Origin: Dastarcus helophoroides
Lineage: Eukaryota > Arthropoda > Insecta > Coleoptera > Bothrideridae
Direction of reading: 5' to 3'
NCBI GenBank assembly: GCA_028583605.1
Contig: CM053337.1
Location: forward strand, 11,040,969-11,104,968
DNA length: 64,000 bases
In this document: positions 34,520 through 45,800 of the stretch, in pieces
How positions within the stretch are numbered: position 1 is the first letter of the stretch
Layout of the letters: the number at the start of each line of letters is the position of its first letter
The notes under the pieces: generated by a model
What the model was told of the DNA's origin: nothing
Databases searched by the model: none
Seen by the model: the letters and a program-made list of their open reading frames with translations, nothing else
Position numbers and translations under genes: made by a program

Positions 34520-35830
34520 TTAGTTGTTGAATCAATGTATACATTTCAGATAAATCTATGTTAAAGTAAGCACTGAATTGCACTATCCTTATTCTATAAT
34601 CCGTGACTTATACGTTAGTCCATTTCAGATAAATCTGCATAAAAGTAAACTGTGGATTTCTAATTTTGTAGTGGCAACAGAAAAAACTAGTGATATTTAG
34701 ACATAGTCGTGTGGCAGCGCTGTGACATTTCATAAAAATGTTCTGTGTTCTTAAAATCCTAACGTAAATATCATTAAATGTTTTGATTTGTTGTCGATTG
34801 TTTTAACGGTAATTCTTTTATATTTTATGTTAATTTCTGCTGAAAATGATTAAACTGTTAATAATGGTAATAAAAGCAATATGGAAAACATTTAGTCCGA
34901 TTATTTCGGCGAAACAACCCCAGAAACATAGGCAACACATTAATCATTAAAATTTTTTCACGTGAAGGCAGCTTTACTTCTGAACTGCTAATTTTGTAGT
35001 TGCAACAACAACAACTAGTAATATTTAGACATAGTCGTGTGGCAGCGCTGTGACATTTTCTAATAATTTTCTGTGTTCTTAAAATCCTAACCTAAATGTC
35101 ATTAAGTATTTTGATTTGTTGTCGGTTGGTTAACCAGTGATTCTTTTATATTTTATGTCAATTTCTGCTTATTAAACGGTTAATAGTGGTAATAAAAGCA
35201 ATAAGGTGTAGGACGATAGAATTCAAATTTGAATTTGGCGGGCAATCTCGATGACAGATGGCAGCCCCGACTGTCACTAGCAGCTCCCGCGTTTACACAG
35301 AGTAGTCAGACAAGTCTATGCGAGTGGTTGATATAAGATGTGTGTGTTCCAGTTAATAAATCTTGATAAAAATCTCAAGTATTATTCACGGGTTTAGTAG
35401 CTCCCCCTTACAATGGAAAACATTTAGTCCGATTATTTGGGCAAAACAACTCCTTAAATATAGGCAACACATTAATCATTAAAATTTTTAGCCGTGAAGG
35501 CAGCTTTATTTCTGAACTGCTAATTTTGTAGTGGCAACAGCAACAACTAGTAATATTTAGATATAGTCGTGTGACAGCGCTGTGACATTTTCTAATAATT
35601 TTCTGTGTTCTTAAAATCCTAACCTAAATGTCATTAAATATTTTGATTTGTTGTAGGTTGTTTTAACAGTGATTCTTTTATATGTTATGTCAATTTCGAC
35701 TGAAAATTAGTAAACTGTTAATAATGGTAATAAAAACAATTAGTCCGATTATTTCGGCCAAACAACCCCTGAAATATAGGCACCACATTAATCATCAAAA
35801 TATTTGCCCGTGAAGGCAGCTTTAATTGTA
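34520..35830. repeat. Three tandem ~310-370-bp repeat units
   Basis: Units at about 34617-34985, 34990-35515 and 35516-35830 share GTAGTGGCAACAG, CAGCGCTGTGACAT, TTCTTAAAATCCTAAC, ACATTTAGTCCGATTATTT and CGTGAAGGCAGCTTTA. The middle unit is longer because a solo LTR sits in it. The units are non-coding; an inverted copy lies at 28870-29640. Confidence 0.85.
35207..35412. mobile_element. 206-bp solo LTR
   Basis: Begins TGTAGGA and ends CCTTACA (TG...CA with short inverted ends), and contains AATAAA-type signals. It interrupts the middle tandem unit where the sister unit at about 34880 reads GCAATATGGAAAAC without an insertion. The flanks AAGG (35203-35206) and ATGG (35413-35416) fit a 4-bp TSD with one mutation. 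Confidence 0.75.
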
Positions 35831-37769
35831 GGATATTTTTGGTAAGTTATTAATTTAATAGTTCACAGAGTACCTTTATGCATATTTATTTGAAATCACA
35901 GAATATCTTTTTAAAATGGACTATATTTTAAACATGTCAATACGCCTAATATAAGTTAAATTGACTACTGTGCTTTGTTTAAATTATATTTTAGTTTGGT
36001 TATTATATTATATTAACTATTTAATTGCAAAATCAAGGTACAGTACAACAGTGAGTGCTAAATTAGTTAATACACAATAGCAAATATGATGTTTATATCA
36101 CGGCGCCGTGCTCAATCGTTCCGAGTGCGACACGGACAACTCGTTTGTATAGTGTATTTTTCCGACGACTATAAACCACTAAAATCAAAAATAAGGTTTG
36201 AAACATAAAACAACACGAAAAAACAGCATTTCAAAACAATTTGACCAAATGTTTCATGTGTCAATAACCTCGTCGTTTTATCGTAACAAAATTCTAGATG
36301 TCGATGTTTTGTTTCCGATGTTTGCATGACGTCGATGTTGATCCAATCGATTTTTTGAGTTGTGTCTATTTTTGAAAGCAATATTACAAAAATGACTATT
36401 TGCACCAGAAAAATGGTTTCTTTAATTTGCTGGGAATTTTCACCCATACATTATTATCTAAACCATAAACCAATTGATTTGCTTATCGTCGTTGCTGTGA
36501 GAAAGTCGTCTATGTGCTGAAATAAACATTTTAAAGGAGAACAGAAAAGCATATTGTCGCTCCAGGGGAAACATTATGTGCACCTTTTTATGAAAATAGG
36601 TTCTTTTGGTAATCAGATGGGGATTTAATGTTTTTTCCCTTCCAAATAAATATGATTTTCCGTTCTCCTGTAAAATTCACATTTCAGCGCATAGATTTTT
36701 CCACGGTAATGATGTTATGTCAATTTGATTTTTAAGCGCCATCTAATGTTAAGTAGCATTACCATTCGCACCAAAATTTCCAGGAAATACTTTTTTAATT
36801 CACCAATATTATTAAATTAATATTTTATCTGCTTCCTAGTAAATAGTACTAGGAAACGTTGTGATCATAACTACAGAAATAGTTTGTTAATAGTTATTTT
36901 GTACGAATTTTAGGTTTATTATCCATGGATTAGGCATGCGCATAGAGTATTGATGTTGTAAAAACATCGATGTTTAGCTAATCGATGCGCATCCTTACAA
37001 AATTCATATTTTTATCCTTTAAGTTGGTATTAAAAATTAAATGTTAAATATCTGTGCTCTAGAGATGACATCTTTGTGAATGACATGACAGGCATTCTGT
37101 GGTTGAACATTACGTCGTTCGTTGATTGAAAAAGTTTATTCAATTAACTCGTCGTGCTATGAATTAAAATAGTGTAAGTATTTCATTATTAATAAATATT
37201 GGATTCATTTCCAGACGACTTGAATCATCCAAACCACAAATATAAAAAGGTAGGTCAGTTTGTAATTGGTGTCTGTTACTTCCTATTTTTAAGCTTCTAC
37301 TTCTGTCGGCGGTATCATTATTACGTAATTTTTTTACATTCTAAAGTGGCCCACGCCATTTTCGTTTCTTTTTAAATGGCATATTTTGAAAAATTATAAT
37401 ATTAATTTCAAATTTAGGATTTTGAAATCAACTCCTATGTATTTTTCATTTAAACGAAATTAGAAACCATTTTAGTTCCTTTACGCCATCTATTTTCAAA
37501 AGCTCAAATATTAATAACAAATCAATATATTTGAAAACCAAACAGTTTTGGCTTAAAAATTTGATACTTTGCTTTGAAAACTCGACATTTTACGTCGAAA
37601 ACTCTGACATTTTAAATGAAATGAAGAAATTTTAATATTTTAAAATTAAAATTTTAATTTGAAAAACCTAATTTTGAACGTCAAATGTGAATTTTTAACT
37701 TGAAAAGACCAAATTTTACCCGAAAAAGTGAAAATTTCGACTTAAAATAATTAAATCTTAACCTCAACA
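35831..37769. other. Intergenic AT-rich stretch
   Basis: No gene recognised. Contains a MITE (36510-36694) and two ATCGAT-rich palindromic patches (36290-36360, 36903-37005). Confidence 0.5.
36510..36694. mobile_element. MITE with ~57-bp terminal inverted repeats
   Basis: The left end CTATGTGCTGAAATAAACAT then TTTAAAGGAGAACAGAAAA is mirrored at the right by TTTTCCGTTCTCCTGTAAAA then CATTTCAGCGCATAG. No ORF; TSD not clear. Confidence 0.8.
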
Positions 37770-38800
37770 ATTTTAAAAAAAAATCGGAAGTTTCAATTTT
37801 AAAATCGAAATTTCAATTTTAACCTCAAAATTCACTTTTTTTCTCGAAATTTTGACTTTAAACTCAAAATTTCGACTTTTTTCTCGAAATTTTAATGTTT
37901 TTCTCAAAATTTTTACTTTAAATTCGAAACTTCGACTATAATTTCAAAGTTTCGACTTTTTCTCTAAATTTGAGCTTTTTTTTTTTGAAATGTCTGACAG
38001 TTGCGTCCCACCACTCCACTTTCCCAACAATATTGACAGCTGACAGTAGGGTGCGTTCAGTAAATTCTATTTTTAATTACCAAAATTTCGTCTTTTTTTC
38101 TCGAAATTTCGAGATTAAAGATGAAATGTCGAGAAAATAGTCGAAATTGCGAGTTTAAAATCGAAATTCCGAGATTAAAGTTGAAATTTCGAGATTAAAG
38201 TCGAAATCCGTTGATTAAATCGACATTTAGAGAAAAAATTCGAAATTTCGAGATTAAAGTCAAAATCCGGTGACTAAAGTCGAAATTTCAAGAAAAAGTC
38301 GTAATTTCGCGTTTAAAGTCGAAATTCCAAGAAAAAAGTCAAAATTTTGAGATTAAAGTTGAAATCCGCAGATTAAAGTCGAAATACGGAGTTTAAAGTC
38401 GAAATACAGAGATTAAAATGGAATTTTCGAGATTACAAGGTCGAAATTTCAAGAAAAAGACGAAATTTCAAAATTTAAGTCGAAATCCGGAGATTAAAGT
38501 CGAAATTTCAAGAAAAAATCGTAATTTCGAGTTTAAAGTCGAAGCTCCGAGAAAAAAGTCGAAATTTTGAGATTAAATTCGAAATCCGAAGATTGAAATC
38601 GAAATTTCGAGAAAAAAATCGAAATTTCAAGTTTAAAGTTCAAATTCTGAGATTATAAAGTTGTAATTTCGAAAAAAGACTAAACTTGGAGATTAAAGTC
38701 GAAATTTCGAGAAAAAGACGAAATTTCGAGCTTAAAGTCGAAATCCGTAGATTAAAGTCGTAATTTCGGAAAAAAGTCGAAATTTCTAAAAATGTTGTTT
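37770..38800. mobile_element. Foldback-like element, copy 2 (about 1 kb)
   Basis: A core at 37991-38090 holds CAGTTGCGTCCCACCAC, CAACAATATTGACAGC and AGGGTGCGTTCAGTAA. The left arm (37770-37990) runs TTTCGACTTTTTTCTCGAAA-type units; the right arm (38091-38800) runs their reverse complement, CGAGATTAAAGTCGAAAT-type, period ~20-22 bp. Confidence 0.75.
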
Positions 38801-39793
38801 CTTAAACGATGTCTTTTCTATGCCTTCGTAATACCTTGAAAAGTGATAGTTTTAATTTCAAAAATCAAAATTTTTACTCGGAAAGAACAGATTTTAATTT
38901 AAAAAGTCCGTATTTTATATAAATTTTCGAAATTCGTTGACATTTTTAGCTTTAAAAGTCGAAAAATTCCCGTGAAAAGCTGAACTTGAAACTAAAAACG
39001 TTCAATTTTACATCGAGATGTAAGTAGAGATTGTAATCTGAAAAAATGAAATTTTAACTTGAAAACTCGAAATGTTACCTGAAAAGTTGCAATTTTAACT
39101 TGAAAAGAAGAAATGTTATCTGAACTTGACCATAACCTTATAAGGCCTAGATTTAGTTTGAAAAATTGAAATTTCATCTTCAAAAGTTAAAATGGGTGTA
39201 AAATCGAAAATTGTCATTAACCAATTGAAAAGAGAAAGAGAGAGGTAGCCAGACTAACAGATAATCAGAGACACAAAAACGGACAAATAAGATGAAAAAG
39301 TAAACTCACAAAACAACAAAATACAGAGACATATCAAACAAGCAAATATTCAAAGTGATAGATATGCAGACAAAGAGACAAACATTTTGACATTAGACAA
39401 TACTGCAGCAGTCAGAAAGAAACAAGGAAACCGTTAAGTCTTTGAATGAGCGATCAAGCTAATATTAAAACCAAAGGTAATGATGGCAATAAAACTAACG
39501 ACTCGAGCTGGGTAATTAACAACAAAATTTGTTATTGCAAGTAAGCAGAACTAATGCGTACCTGCAGGATGCGAACGCACAACGATTAATTAAAAAGTGA
39601 TCTAAAAAATTCACAAATATTCGCCAAGACTAAAATTATTAGCGAATTTGCTGATCATTCGAGTGGAAAACGATTATAACCGTCGTCAATGACGAATTTC
39701 GTAATTATCGCAATCCTAAATCTTAAATTAGAAGAAGCAGCATAGCCGAGGTAAATTACGAAGCTAATGTATTATTTGCTTTCCGGATGATGA
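38801..39793. other. Upstream flank of the esterase gene
   Basis: AT-rich non-coding DNA; low-complexity remnants of AAATTT words to about 39180, then unique sequence. No gene seen. Confidence 0.5.
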
Positions 39794-39825
39794 TATATAA
39801 TCAACATCATTTAGTATTTTCATTC
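39794..39825 (+). promoter_or_regulatory. Core promoter of the esterase gene (TATA + Inr)
   Basis: TATATAA at 39794-39800 and an arthropod initiator TCATTC (TCAKTY) at 39820-39825 with A+1 at 39822 are spaced 28 nt, close to the canonical distance. This predicts a 69-nt 5'UTR before the ATG at 39891. Confidence 0.65.
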
Positions 39826-39890
39826 AATTCGCGGCTTAATTCAACGGGGTAATACGCCTAGTCACTGAGCGTGAGTTGATGAAATAAAAT

Positions 39891-42800
39891 ATGCGTTTTC
39901 ACTCGTGTGTCATCCTAGGTAAGCTCTGATTACGCTCTGAGCTTGTCTTAGAAAAGTGGTTTCAGTTATTACCATCGTGAACGCGCTTTCGGCTGAGCCA
40001 AGGGTGAATTTACCGCATGGAACCATCGAGGGTACTTTCAAAAAGTCGTACGGTGGGAAAACCTACACAGCTTTCGAAGGGATACCTTACGCCAAACCAC
40101 CCATTGGAGATTTACGGTTTGAGGTAAATTTTGTTATTTGATAATCGCATGAATTTGCTCTAAATTCAGAGCTTGTACAATTCGTTTTTTCTTCAGATTT
40201 CTATCCTTTGAAATTGGAGAATTTTTATTTCAGGAACCACAACCACCAGACGCATGGGAAGGAATCAAAATCACAAACACGACGTACAAGTGCGCGTGTT
40301 ATTTACCATTTCCGGTTATACGGGGTGTTCGTGGTAATTATAATTTTGATAACATTTCCATAGTGCACCATATGATCTCTTTAAAAAAGAATTTGATTCA
40401 TCAAATATTAATCGAAAGGGCTCATTTGAATCGGTGGAGGAACATAGTCACCTATAGGCAAGCAAGACTGCTGATGGATAAACCCTTGCAATCAAGGGCT
40501 GAAGTACTTATTGCAATAAATAAAAATAGACCAAGTAAAGCACTAGGTCTGCTCACTGGCCACTGGAATTTTAAAGGATATCTGGTTAAACTCAACCAAG
40601 CAGAAAGCGACCGATGTCGACTGTGTGAGACTGAAAAAAAGTTAACACATTGTGTGTGCTTGTCCAAACCTTGCCAGATACAGGTATAATTTGACTGGCA
40701 GAGAAATACTAAGACCAGAAGATCTGAAAGGAATGAGTGTAGGTCAGATGTTGAACCTGACCGTAGAGGCCCGGGGTATGCTGACTGAGACTCAAACAAA
40801 CTTGTGGAAGTTTTTGATTTTGAGTCTAGGTTACAGAGCCTATAACGGCCCCCACAAAAGGAAAAAAAATCATTATTCGAAAATTGTTTTTCTTCTTCTT
40901 CTTCTTCTTTGTAATAGGACACTGTCCTGTTTGTCTTCAATTTGGCAGCTCCTGTGAGCTGGATGTCCAGCTCTCGTGCCAACGTTTCGGTGGTCTTCCA
41001 GGTGGTCGTTTGGTGTTGGGTTTTTCAGTTAGGGTTCAGGCGGTCGCTTGCCATGTGGTTTACGTGGTCTCTCCATTTTCTTCTTCTTTCTCTTGACCAT
41101 CTTACTATTACTACTACTGCTGCAGAGAACCTGCAGCAACATGCACTTTCCCCGTCACAGGGAGGGGGTCACGGCCGGGTCCCGGCGAATGGCCCCTACT
41201 GGTGTTTGCTTTGGGATCATTTTGCTTTACCAAGAACCCGTAGCCTTCCTAGCCCCGCAGGGGAAACCTCGTTGCCTATTACCAAGGGATTTCACCGTAC
41301 GGGAGGAAAAATTATTAATGGAGTCCTCGACTGAGAAACGGAACTTAGCGCCTAGGAACGCTTCAGTATCTCTTAGCAGGGTCGTTGCCAGTGGTATGTT
41401 ATTCGCTAATAGTATTAAGTCATCTGCGAAGGCTAACGTGGAGACGCTCGCAAGCTCTCCTTTCCCATATCCCGGCCGGCTCTCCAGCTTCAGTAAAAGG
41501 GGTTCCAAAACTGAGTTGAATATGACGAGTGGGTCTCCCTGCTTCACCCCTCGCTGGAGTTGCACAGGTACCTCGCCTGTACCTTGTTTGATGACCGTTT
41601 TCACATCCTTGTATGAGTCTACGACAAGCCGAACCACTTGCTCTGGTAGACCCTTCTTACGTAGTGCAGACCCAATTATTTCATGGGAAATTGTGTCGAA
41701 GGCTTTAGACACGTCCAGCTGCACTACGACCAGGTTGTTATGGTTCGAGTGCCGCAGCAACTCGTTAAGGATGTGAATGTTGTTGAAACCTCCTGCTTCG
41801 TTGACGAACTCCTTTTGGCGGGATGTGAACCGCACATGCTCTCTTAATTTCTGGTCGATCAAACCCCAGTAAAGTTGACTTAGAAGAGAGGTTGCGGAGG
41901 AGGATGTGCGGTTCGTCCTCTATTGTGTTGGCTGTGGTCTGGAGCACAACACGTAGTTAAATAGCAAGTGGAGGACTTCAATTGCCTGCCAGTGGTTTAC
42001 GTGTTTGCGCGTAACACCATCTGGGCTGGCTGCACTACTTGCTTTAGTGCGGGAGACCCTTGCTGTAACCTACTTGAGACTTATGATGGATAAAACTTCC
42101 CCAAGGTGCACTAGTTGGTCTAGGTCTCCCAGGTGGGGCAGCTGTACCTCCGGCTTTGTCCCCCATAGTCCATGGTACAGCTCTTTAATATCGGTTGGCG
42201 CTAACTGCTCTGCAGAGTCGTCACACCAGTCGATTTTGTCCCTCACCATTTGGACCAGTTTACCTGGATTCTTTTTATACAGGTCTTGAGTCCGGGCATA
42301 GATATACCGCCGGCGAGTTCTTGTTTCGGCCGGACCCTTTCGCCTTTAGCGACTCGCCCCTGTCGCTCTCTGACCTTCCCTGGACGTTAGGTGGTCCACT
42401 ACGCTCTGGCGCACATCATCGATGGGTGCCTGGGGAACTCGTCCATCGAGCTCATAGCATTCGCGTAGTGCGTCTTGCAGCATTCTGCGGATTCTTGGGG
42501 GAGCTCCTTCTGCGGAAGATGAGCCAGAGCCGTAGCTACCAGTCCCCCCCTCCATGAGGTTTCCTCAATGGAGATAGAATCCGAGGCGTTTAAAGTAGTT
42601 AGATCCGGGATCTGATGCCGCTCGTTCTCAAGCTCATCGTCAGAAAAAATGACTATGTCTTGTGGAGGATAAGTCGGATCCCCTTGTTCCTTAGGGAGCT
42701 GTGGAACTTCGGGGTTATCCTCGCCGGAAGATATCTCGTCCTCGTTCCGAGATTCTTCAGCTGGGGACGATGTGTCGCAACATATTCGTCCGGCATCCGC

Positions 42801-45800
42801 TTGTACGCAATCATATTTCTTTTATCCCTTATTTGCTTGTTTGTTTTACAAGGCAAATATGGTTTCATACAGTGGGCGACCCATCGCTCGTTAAAAAACC
42901 TTACTTCTAGCTCGAGCATTAGCTGGATCTCCTCCTCACTAAATGCACGGCCAGCACGAGGAAGGGGTGCTCTACTCACCCCTGCGGCTTCTTCGGCTCT
43001 GGCAGCATTTCGCACGAGCGGATGCCTGTGGCGCTCATGCTGAGTGAGCCCACGTTGTGTCGTGTACCTTTTCCCACAGGTTTCGCATGCAAAGACGGCT
43101 GCATTGGCCTCTGCTGCGTCGCCCTCCTGTGGGGGTTCTGCCCTCATGTGGTGCATCTGGGTAAGTGGCACTGTAAGGCATACTTCGTGCGAATGGCTTT
43201 TTGGCACTTTTTGCACCTATATATGAGTCTCACTTCTCCGTGGAATTCAGAAGCATGTCTTATTTCGTCGTTGACGCTCAGTGCTAAGAAGTTGCCCCTG
43301 TCGCGGTTGAGACGGACCCGGCATGACCGATTTTCAAAGGGCAATTCGATCGCATAGTCCTCCGTTATTATTACCCCTTAGTTGGGGATCGTCACTGATC
43401 CCCTGACGGCGTCGAGGAGGAGCAGGATCGTATCCTCCAAGTCCGAGGCTTCACTGCTGCTTGTATTCTTAGCCCTGTGCAAACCCTCCCTGGGTTGCTA
43501 GCCCATGTGGGAAGGCTACTTTCCCTGCCAGGATTCCGCACCGTTGCCAACACGGCCTGCCTTCCGGAAGTTGCTCTTCCACCTGGTTCCACCGCTATGG
43601 ATGTGTGAGGTCAGGGTACTTTCACTAGAAGTCAGCACCAGAATAAACTTCCAACGCTGGGACCGTTGCCATTCGTTCACCGTCAGTTATCCAGTCTGAC
43701 GGCTATCCAACTCTCGCCACGAGGAGGCTCGACGATACGATCACTTGGTTGACAACCCATTACCATATCCAACACAGCGATCATCACTTCTTCCCTGTGA
43801 TGGTTTGAGATTATCGACCCGTTAATCAGAAGTTTGCAAGAATTCTGATTAAGAGAGTCAATTCTGGGATGTTACAGGTATTCCTTATATCCTCGCTCCT
43901 TCTATGATCTCACTGATCTCACTGAACTAAGTGAAGAAAAAGTTGAACCGCATGAAAGAAATTATTCAGATACAAATCCTGTTTGATAGAAAATGAGCAT
44001 CCGGTTAGAATTTGCTGTTGAAAATTCGGTCAATTTTTTTTTAATGAACCATGGTTAATCTTAGAGTATATAAACAATTTCAGGAACTGAGGATTGCCTC
44101 TATTTATACGTCCACGTACCAAAGGAAGAAATCAACGAAAATGACAACTTGGACGTTGTAGTCCACATCCACGGTGGAGTTTTTATGATGGGCTCCCCCA
44201 AAGATTTAGCCGGTCCAGACTATATAATGGACCGAAACGTCATTTACGTCACATTCAACTACAGATTGGGCATTTTGGGATTCCTAAGTACCGAAGACGA
44301 AGTTGTACCTGGCAATAACGGACTTAAGGATCAAAATATGGCTTTGAAATGGATAAAGGCGAATATCAAGCTGTTCGGGGGGAATCCGGATTCTATAACG
44401 CTAACCGGTCACTCTGCGGGGGGCGCCAGCGTGCACTACCACTATTTATCGCCGCTTTCCAAAGGTAGATGTAGAGTGTATTACAGTCGACTTCCGCTAA
44501 AGTTGCGCCCGTTAAAGTTGTCCGCTCGTTAACGTTGACAAGATACGATTGCTAAAGTTGCGCGGATATTCCCCCTCTCTAATTTTCGAACGACGGATTA
44601 GACTTCCGAGTTTTAGCGCCACTTTTGAATAACCCACTCAACCGTACAAGGAGCAATACAACATATACATTTTTCGACAATGGTCGATCCAGTCCTATGA
44701 GCGCAACTTTAGCGGGAGTCTACTGTATGTTGTATATTAGGGGGTTGCCAACTCGAGGTTCGCTGGCCGCATGCGACCCATGTTGGTCATTTGAGCGACC
44801 CGCGAAATCATTTCCTGTCAGTCCAAAGTTTCTATTTTTTATCATTTAATTCTATACACTTCGATCAAATATTTTTTGTCCTCATGAGGTGGGACATATT
44901 TAATATGCGGCCCGCGGAGTTATGACTCATTTCCAAAGTGACCTTCAAGATCATTTGGGTTGGTCACCCCTGCTACCCTAGTTTTAAAGCAGGGGTGAGC
45001 AACAGGAGCCACATCCGACCCGCGATGATGTCGAATCCGGCTCGATGCATAAAATATAGATTTTGTTAAAATTTAAATTTGTTTCAAATTTGAAAAATGT
45101 CAGTTTTTGCAATTATCCAAACATTTAAAATTTTTCATTTTGCTTTTCTTATTCAGAAATGACCGAATTGTTGGGAAATTGAAAACTTTGAATAAATAAA
45201 AAAAAGGAAAGTCGAGGTTCTAAAGGTCAAAATTTTGAGAAAGTCGGAATCTAAAAAAGGCGAAATTTAGAAAAATTCTAATAGAGAAAGTAAAGTTAAA
45301 AAAAAAAGTTGTATTTTTAAAAAAAGGTCGACCTTTGGAAATAAAATAGATAGATCAATTCACCTCATCACTTTTTGAGTGCTCATCCTCTACTGATTCG
45401 TTCATAAGTTGGTTACAAAATAGTCATCTGCCTATTCATCAAAGTACTATGCTTTGTTAGGGCTTTTCCACAGGGGTATATCCCATAGCGGCACCGCTAC
45501 AGCCATGTGGGCCTTGACCGAAAAACCCCTGGAAAAAGCGAAATTCGTCGCCTCGAAACTACAATGCGATTCCACCTCGACCAAAGAAATGGTCCAGTGT
45601 ATGAAAAAACTTCCCATGACGACACTCATCAAGGGCATCCTCGATTTGTTCGTTTTCGCAGAGACTGTTCCCTATGCGCCCTTCGGTCCGGTGATCGAGA
45701 CCGGAACAAATCCCTTCTTACCAGAGCATCCTTATAAAATCCTCAAGGATGGAAATGTGTATGATGTCCCTTGGATTACATCTAGTACCAAAGATGAAGG

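Noticed and set aside
40452..40982. 176-aa minus-strand ORF
   Set aside because: Antisense of the plus-strand retrotransposon tail, running into the (GAA)n tract.
41048..41776. 242-aa plus-strand ORF
   Set aside because: Antisense of the R2-like RT; no domain of its own.
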